Source of the DNA: Gammaproteobacteria bacterium
GTDB lineage: Bacteria > Pseudomonadota > Gammaproteobacteria > UBA9214
DNA length: 25,872 nucleotides
Direction: 5' to 3'
Assembly (NCBI GenBank): GCA_030632175.1
Contig: DAOVVG010000006.1
Location: 1 to 25,872 of the forward strand
In this document: piece by piece, positions 21,851-25,872 of the stretch
Position numbering within the stretch: the stretch's first letter is position 1
How the letters are laid out: every line of letters starts with the position of its first letter
The notes under the pieces: model-generated
Told to the model about the DNA's origin: nothing
What the model saw: only the letters and a program-made list of their open reading frames with translations
The model's database searches: none
Translations under genes and position numbers: made by a program

Positions 21851-23773
21851 TTGAACGATTTGGCAAAGAATCTCATTCTCTGGGTTGTTATCGCACTTGT
21901 GCTGATGACCGTTTTCAACAATTTCGGTCCAAAATCGACAGCTAGCCAGTCGATTAACTACTCTGATTTTATCAACGAAGTGCAGCAGGGCCAGGTTCAA
22001 CTGGTAGAAATCGAAGGCCATGCCGTCAAGGGTACCCGTTATGACGGAACGCGATTTGCTACCCAGACTCCTCCCGATGACCCTAAAATGGTGGATGACC
22101 TGTTAAGCAACAAGGTCGAGGTCAAGGTCGTTGAGCCGAACCAGCATGGTCTGTTGATGACGATATTCATTAACTGGTTCCCGATGCTGCTGTTGATCGG
22201 TGTGTGGATCTTTTTCATGCGCCAGATGCAGGGTGGTGGCAGTCGCGGTGCCATGTCATTCGGCAAGAGCAAGGCCCGTATGCTGGGTGAAGACCAGGTC
22301 AAGACGACCTTTGCTGATGTCGCCGGTGTGGAAGAGGCGAAGGAAGAGGTGGGTGAGCTGGTTGAGTTTCTGAGCGACCCGAGCAAGTTTCAGCGCCTGG
22401 GCGGCAAGATTCCGAGTGGTGTTTTAATGGTTGGTGCTCCCGGTACCGGTAAAACACTGCTGGCCAAGGCCATCGCCGGTGAGGCGAAAGTGCCTTTCTT
22501 TACTATTTCCGGTTCTGACTTTGTGGAAATGTTCGTGGGTGTCGGTGCCTCGCGGGTACGTGACATGTTCGAACAGGCCAAGAAGCACGCGCCCTGCATC
22601 ATCTTCATTGACGAGATTGATGCCGTCGGCCGGCATCGTGGCGCAGGCCTGGGTGGTGGTCACGATGAACGTGAGCAGACGCTGAACCAGTTGCTGGTTG
22701 AGATGGACGGTTTTGAAGGCAACGAAGGCGTTATTGTCATTGCTGCGACAAACCGTCCGGATGTGCTGGACCCTGCATTGCTGCGTCCGGGACGTTTCGA
22801 TCGCCAGGTGGTGGTGCCGTTGCCGGATGTTCGCGGTCGCGAACAGATTCTGAAAGTCCACATGCGCAAGGTGCCAATGTCGGATAATGCCCGGGCCAGC
22901 ATAATTGCGCGGGGTACGCCGGGTTTCTCCGGTGCCGACCTTGCCAATCTGGTCAATGAGGCAGCCTTGTTTGCTGCGCGCGCTAACAAGCGCCTGGTTG
23001 ATATGGAAGACCTGGAGAAGGCCAAGGACAAGATCATGATGGGTGCGGAGCGCCGCTCCATGGTGATGTCTGAAGACGAAAAGAAACTCACGGCCTACCA
23101 CGAAGCAGGGCATGCCATCGTTGGCCGTTCCATGCCGTCACATGATCCAGTCTATAAAGTGACGATCATTCCACGTGGTCGTGCGCTGGGTGTGACCATG
23201 TTTCTGCCGGAAGCAGACCGTTACAGTCACAGCAAGGAATTCCTGGAGAGCCAGATCTGCAGCCTGTTTGGCGGACGCATTGCCGAAGAACTGGTCTTTG
23301 GTGCGGACAAGGTCACGACCGGCGCTTCCAATGACATCATGCGCAGCACGGAACTGGCGCGTAACATGGTTACCAAGTGGGGCCTGTCCGATAAGCTTGG
23401 CCCGTTGACCTACAGCGAGGATGAAGGTGAGGTCTTCCTTGGTCATTCGGTTGCGCAGCACAAGGCCGTGTCGGATGAGACGGCGCATGATATCGACAAG
23501 GAAATCAGATCCATTATTGATCGTTCCTATGCGCGTGCTGAAGAAATTCTCAAGACCAACCTTGATAAATTACACAAGATGGCTGATGCGCTTATGAAGT
23601 ATGAGACCATCGGCAGCGACCAGATTAACGACATAATGGATGGCAAGGAACCACGTCCGCCGGCGGACTGGGATGACTCCGAACCGAAATCTTCCGGATC
23701 AGATGATTCCTCAAACAAGGGTTCCGACGCAACGCCGGACACCACCATAGGCGGCCCGGCGGGACAGCACTAA
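21851..23773 (+). CDS. ftsH: ATP-dependent zinc metalloprotease FtsH
   Basis: A 640-residue membrane AAA+ protease, which degrades unassembled membrane proteins and regulators such as RpoH and LpxC. TM1 lies at about 6-23, a periplasmic domain follows, TM2 at about 104-123. Walker A GAPGTGKT is at 195-202, Walker B IIFIDEID at 250-257, and the zinc motif HEAGH at 417-421. The C-terminal ~45 residues are acidic, serine/proline-rich and not conserved. Start codon TTG. With dnaK/dnaJ upstream, this gives the window both arms of RpoH feedback (chaperone and protease). A REPIN hairpin follows the stop. Confidence 0.98.
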   Translation: MNDLAKNLILWVVIALVLMTVFNNFGPKSTASQSINYSDFINEVQQGQVQLVEIEGHAVKGTRYDGTRFATQTPPDDPKMVDDLLSNKVEVKVVEPNQHGLLMTIFINWFPMLLLIGVWIFFMRQMQGGGSRGAMSFGKSKARMLGEDQVKTTFADVAGVEEAKEEVGELVEFLSDPSKFQRLGGKIPSGVLMVGAPGTGKTLLAKAIAGEAKVPFFTISGSDFVEMFVGVGASRVRDMFEQAKKHAPCIIFIDEIDAVGRHRGAGLGGGHDEREQTLNQLLVEMDGFEGNEGVIVIAATNRPDVLDPALLRPGRFDRQVVVPLPDVRGREQILKVHMRKVPMSDNARASIIARGTPGFSGADLANLVNEAALFAARANKRLVDMEDLEKAKDKIMMGAERRSMVMSEDEKKLTAYHEAGHAIVGRSMPSHDPVYKVTIIPRGRALGVTMFLPEADRYSHSKEFLESQICSLFGGRIAEELVFGADKVTTGASNDIMRSTELARNMVTKWGLSDKLGPLTYSEDEGEVFLGHSVAQHKAVSDETAHDIDKEIRSIIDRSYARAEEILKTNLDKLHKMADALMKYETIGSDQINDIMDGKEPRPPADWDDSEPKSSGSDDSSNKGSDATPDTTIGGPAGQH

Positions 23774-23792
23774 CTCCTCGGTTCACACCTGT

Positions 23793-23860
23793 CTGTAGGA
23801 GCGGATCTCGTCCGCGATGAATTTCTAAAAAAGAATCGCGGACGAGATCCGCTCCTACAG
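23793..23860. repeat. REPIN: inverted pair of REP units between ftsH and folP
   Basis: REP units at 23795-23818 (plus) and 23835-23858 (minus) form a perfect 26-bp palindrome (23793-23818 with 23835-23860) around a 16-nt A-rich loop. The REP core is identical to that at 14260-14325, but the pair faces the other way: here the GTAGGAG heads are outside, there inside. The element fills most of the 113-nt gap. Confidence 0.92.
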
Positions 23861-23886
23861 GTGCTTCTTGTCCATGCGGCGTATGT

Positions 23887-24744
23887 ATGAACCTGTCATC
23901 TTCAACGCCTGAAAAGATCATCGACTGTGCTGGCAGGCTGCTGGATCTGTCGTATCCCCGCATTATGGGTGTACTCAATGTCACACCTGACTCCTTTTCG
24001 GATGGCGGTGATTTTATCGCGCCCGAAAAGGCGATAGCACGTGCCAGGGAGATGGTCGAGGAGGGTGCGGCCATTATCGATGTCGGTGGTGAATCAACCC
24101 GTCCGGGTGCGCCGCCGGTTTCTCTTGAGGATGAGCTGCAACGTGTCATCCCGGTTATTGAGGCATTGCACGCAGCCGTGTCGGTACCGATCTCCATTGA
24201 TACCCGTAAACCTGAAGTTATGCAGGCCGCGGTTGCAGCCGGCGCCGGGCTGATCAACGATGTGAACGCCTTGCAGGAACCCGGTGCTGTCGAAATGGCA
24301 GCGAGCCTTGAAGTACCGGTGTGCCTGATGCACATGCAAGGTATTCCCGAAACCATGCAGGACACGCCAACCTATAATGATGTCGTCGATGAGGTGACGG
24401 CCTTTCTGCAAGCGCGTGCAGATGTTTGCATGCAACACGGCATATCCAAAGAGCGTATTCTGCTGGACCCCGGTTTTGGTTTTGGCAAGACTACAACTCA
24501 CAACCTGTTGTTGTTGCAGCAGCTGCAGCGCCTGGTCGAGAGCGGTTTCCCGGTGCTGGTGGGTTTGTCCCGAAAATCCCTGATTGGTAAGGTGCTGGAG
24601 CTTCCGGTCGATAAACGCTTATACCCCGGTGTTGCGCTGGCGGTACTGGCTGTCTGGAAAGGGGCGGCGCTGGTCCGTTGTCATGATGTCCAGGCTACCC
24701 GTGAGGCGATCGAGATGTGCCAGGCGGTCCGGGATGTCAGGTAA
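23887..24744 (+). CDS. folP: Dihydropteroate synthase
   Basis: A 285-residue TIM-barrel enzyme joining p-aminobenzoate to the pterin diphosphate in folate synthesis; it is the sulfonamide target. Both family signatures are present: GVLNVTPDSFSDGG at 28-41 and DVGGESTRPGA at 65-75. Also seen are the ISIDTRKPEVM strand, INDVNAL, the LDPGFGFGKT strand and the GLSRKS loop of the pABA site. No ribosome site is clear; the REPIN ends 26 nt before the ATG. In most relatives glmM follows folP; here it does not. Confidence 0.97.
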   Translation: MNLSSSTPEKIIDCAGRLLDLSYPRIMGVLNVTPDSFSDGGDFIAPEKAIARAREMVEEGAAIIDVGGESTRPGAPPVSLEDELQRVIPVIEALHAAVSVPISIDTRKPEVMQAAVAAGAGLINDVNALQEPGAVEMAASLEVPVCLMHMQGIPETMQDTPTYNDVVDEVTAFLQARADVCMQHGISKERILLDPGFGFGKTTTHNLLLLQQLQRLVESGFPVLVGLSRKSLIGKVLELPVDKRLYPGVALAVLAVWKGAALVRCHDVQATREAIEMCQAVRDVR

Positions 24745-25053
24745 ATGCCGGGTTTTGATGGCGCCAGCGCAGAAATCTGTTAATGCACTCTAACGAATCA
24801 TTCGAATTTAGCTGAACCTGGCCATATACTGGCCATCCTTCAGGGTGGCCTATGCACTTCTGGGGGGGCGCTGAATATTGTCGGGAATGTCTGCTTCCGA
24901 CCATAAAGTTGCCGTTTAGCCGCCTCTAATATAAACAAGCACTTAACGACAGGAACCGACCCAACTCTGTCATTCAATTATTTATCACTACGGCACCCCG
25001 ATAGCATCAGGGGCGGGTTGATATCCGTTGTAGTAATGTGCGGCCCTGATTTA
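24745..25053. other. 309-nt region without a gene; small hairpins
   Basis: No credible coding region is seen. The stretch contains three small inverted repeats: GGCCATCC-TTCA-GGGTGGCC at 24831-24850 (8-bp stem with one G-T pair); GTCGGGAA ... TTCCGAC at 24880-24901; and CCCCGAT ... ATCAGGGG near 24997-25013. None is followed by a T-run. The base composition is visibly more AT-rich than the neighbouring genes. It marks the end of the conserved block and may be a scar of a rearrangement. Confidence 0.6.
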
Positions 25054-25057
25054 CTAC
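25030..25057. repeat. Inverted repeat across the stop codon of the Met-rich gene
   Basis: GTAGTAA (25030-25036) and TTACTAC (25051-25057) form a 7-bp stem, extendable with CCG/CGG if two bases bulge. The right arm contains the stop codon of the minus-strand gene. There is no T-run on either strand, so terminator function is uncertain. Confidence 0.45.
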
Positions 25058-25581
25058 GGCATAAAGTCGTTCATGTTACCCATTGGTCTCATGCTGTTGC
25101 TCACGCTACCTAGTTCATAACTCATGGCGCCCATACTTTGGGTTATGGTATGCATACCCTGGTTTATACTTTCTGCTGAATGGTTAATACCGTACATGTT
25201 GACGAGCATGGGTTCCATATATTTCATTGCGACCATCCTGTTTGCCATGGTTTCCATAGACTCGGACATATGATAGATACGCCGCGTCATGGTGCTCATA
25301 TTATCTGAAAGGTAGTTAACGCTTTCTGATATATGGCCGAGATTCTTGCCCAGCTCTGGGTCCATGCTGATGGCCAACGAATGAATATCCTTGCTTAGGC
25401 TGTAAATAAGAAAGAAACCGAAGGCTGCCAGTACCCCGAAGGCTAGCATGGCCGGATAAATGATCAGTTCCCAGCGACGTGCGCTCGCTTCAAATACGCG
25501 CACGAATTTGTCCATCGAATCACCTTCAGGAAACAGTTCCCGCGAAGAATCCTTGTCGGTGTTTGTTATTTTTTCGGTCAT
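25054..25581 (-). CDS. Methionine-rich single-pass membrane coiled-coil protein, function unknown
   Basis: A 175-residue protein I cannot name with certainty. A charged N-terminus (1-37, with DKFVRVFEASARRWE before the membrane) is followed by one strong membrane helix (about 38-61) and a C-terminal part of about 115 residues. Residues 77-119 keep an unbroken heptad register: hydrophobic positions 77, 81, 84, 88, 91, 95, 98, 102, 105, 109, 112, 116 and 119 alternate by 4 and 3. From 95 on nearly all of these are Met. In total 21 of 175 residues are Met, 17 of them after residue 94. Similar short membrane proteins occur, as I recall, in sulfur-oxidising Gammaproteobacteria without a known role. 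The region upstream has an exact FNR-type box. Ribosome site weak; a four-codon ORF ends on its start (TAATG). Confidence 0.85.
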   Translation of the reverse strand: MTEKITNTDKDSSRELFPEGDSMDKFVRVFEASARRWELIIYPAMLAFGVLAAFGFFLIYSLSKDIHSLAISMDPELGKNLGHISESVNYLSDNMSTMTRRIYHMSESMETMANRMVAMKYMEPMLVNMYGINHSAESINQGMHTITQSMGAMSYELGSVSNSMRPMGNMNDFMP

Positions 25582-25673
25582 TATTTTTCCATCATGAGAT
25601 TAACTATCATCGGGTACTCGCCATATCACTAATGTCAGCATTGCCAGTGTGACTAATTTTAGTGTCAGATCAT

Positions 25674-25687
25674 TTGATCTATATCAA
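25674..25687. promoter_or_regulatory. FNR/ANR/DNR-type operator
   Basis: TTGAT-CTAT-ATCAA is an exact match to the consensus TTGAT-N4-ATCAA for oxygen- or NO-sensing CRP/FNR regulators. It stands in the 256-nt gap between two divergent genes, centred 99 nt from the start at 25581 and 157 nt from the start at 25838. No -10 box at the ideal class II spacing is convincing on either side; TAAAAT on the minus strand (25662-25657) is nearer than expected. Confidence 0.75.
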
Positions 25688-25837
25688 TAGGCCACCCCTC
25701 TAATTTGAAGTAGTCTCTAACGATCAGCAATATTTCCCATGATGGCCGCATGGCTATCATTATTCGCATATACGGGTAATTATCCTGTACATTAATTATT
25801 AGGCGCAGTAAATTACAATCAACACGTTGGAGAGAAA

Positions 25838-25872
25838 ATGAGTAGCTTAATTAAAATCGGCGGCGGACTAAT
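25838..25872 (+). CDS. Start of a gene cut by the right edge
   Basis: An ATG at 25838 follows TTGGAGAGAAA, a good ribosome site (GGAG about 7 nt before). Only 11 codons are visible, reading MSSLIKIGGGL. This is too little to identify. It is divergent from the Met-rich gene and shares the FNR-box region with it. Confidence 0.6.
   Translation, partial: MSSLIKIGGGL

Noticed and set aside
22424..23113. 229-codon minus-strand frame opposite ftsH
   Set aside because: Overlaps the AAA domain of ftsH entirely and resembles no family.
14260..23860. CRISPR array made of the repeated 24-nt units
   Set aside because: The copies lie in three separate gaps, are self-complementary and have mixed orientation with no regular spacers; they are REP elements.

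Overview
The window is a stretch of gammaproteobacterial chromosome, almost entirely conserved housekeeping backbone, with a short lineage-specific region at its right end. The gene order bamE(omlA)/fur, recN, nadK, hrcA-grpE-dnaK-dnaJ-dapB-carA-carB-greA, DUF4149, yhbY/rlmE-ftsH-folP is the order I know from Pseudomonas-like and purple-sulfur/sulfur-oxidising Gammaproteobacteria. Protein lengths and catalytic residues match gammaproteobacterial families closely (CarB 1073 aa; CarA C269/H353/E355). I cannot name the genus from sequence alone. TTG start codons are common: ratA, fur, carA and ftsH.

Region 1-2380: an envelope lipid-handling pair is transcribed divergently, a LolA-like periplasmic protein (partial, running off the left edge) and an orphan MlaC-family protein. 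A secreted metallo-beta-lactamase-fold hydrolase follows. Region 2500-5300: smpB, an NSS-family sodium symporter, ratA and rnfH. Region 5300-9020: bamE and fur diverge; fur meets the nadK-recN unit tail to tail across an almost purely palindromic intergenic region.

Region 9020-14230 is the heat-shock cluster. A CIRCE operator lies before hrcA. Sigma-32-type promoters lie at the hrcA/grpE junction and before dnaK, and two tandem intrinsic terminators separate dnaK from dnaJ. This points to combined HrcA repression and sigma-32 activation, with dnaJ partly uncoupled from dnaK. Region 14230-24744 holds lysine, pyrimidine/arginine and folate biosynthesis (dapB, carAB, folP), transcript cleavage (greA), ribosome maturation (yhbY, rlmE) and membrane proteolysis (ftsH). 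Three intergenic gaps here carry REP/REPIN elements of one family with a 24-nt unit.

Region 24745-25872 is the least ordinary part. The usual folP-glmM linkage is broken. After 309 nt without a gene comes a methionine-rich, single-pass membrane coiled-coil protein that I cannot assign to a function. It is divergent from a gene cut by the right edge, and the intergenic region contains an exact FNR/ANR-type box. I saw no CRISPR array, tRNA, rRNA, prophage or complete transposase gene. The best leads for something new are the methionine coiled-coil locus and the dispersed palindromes.
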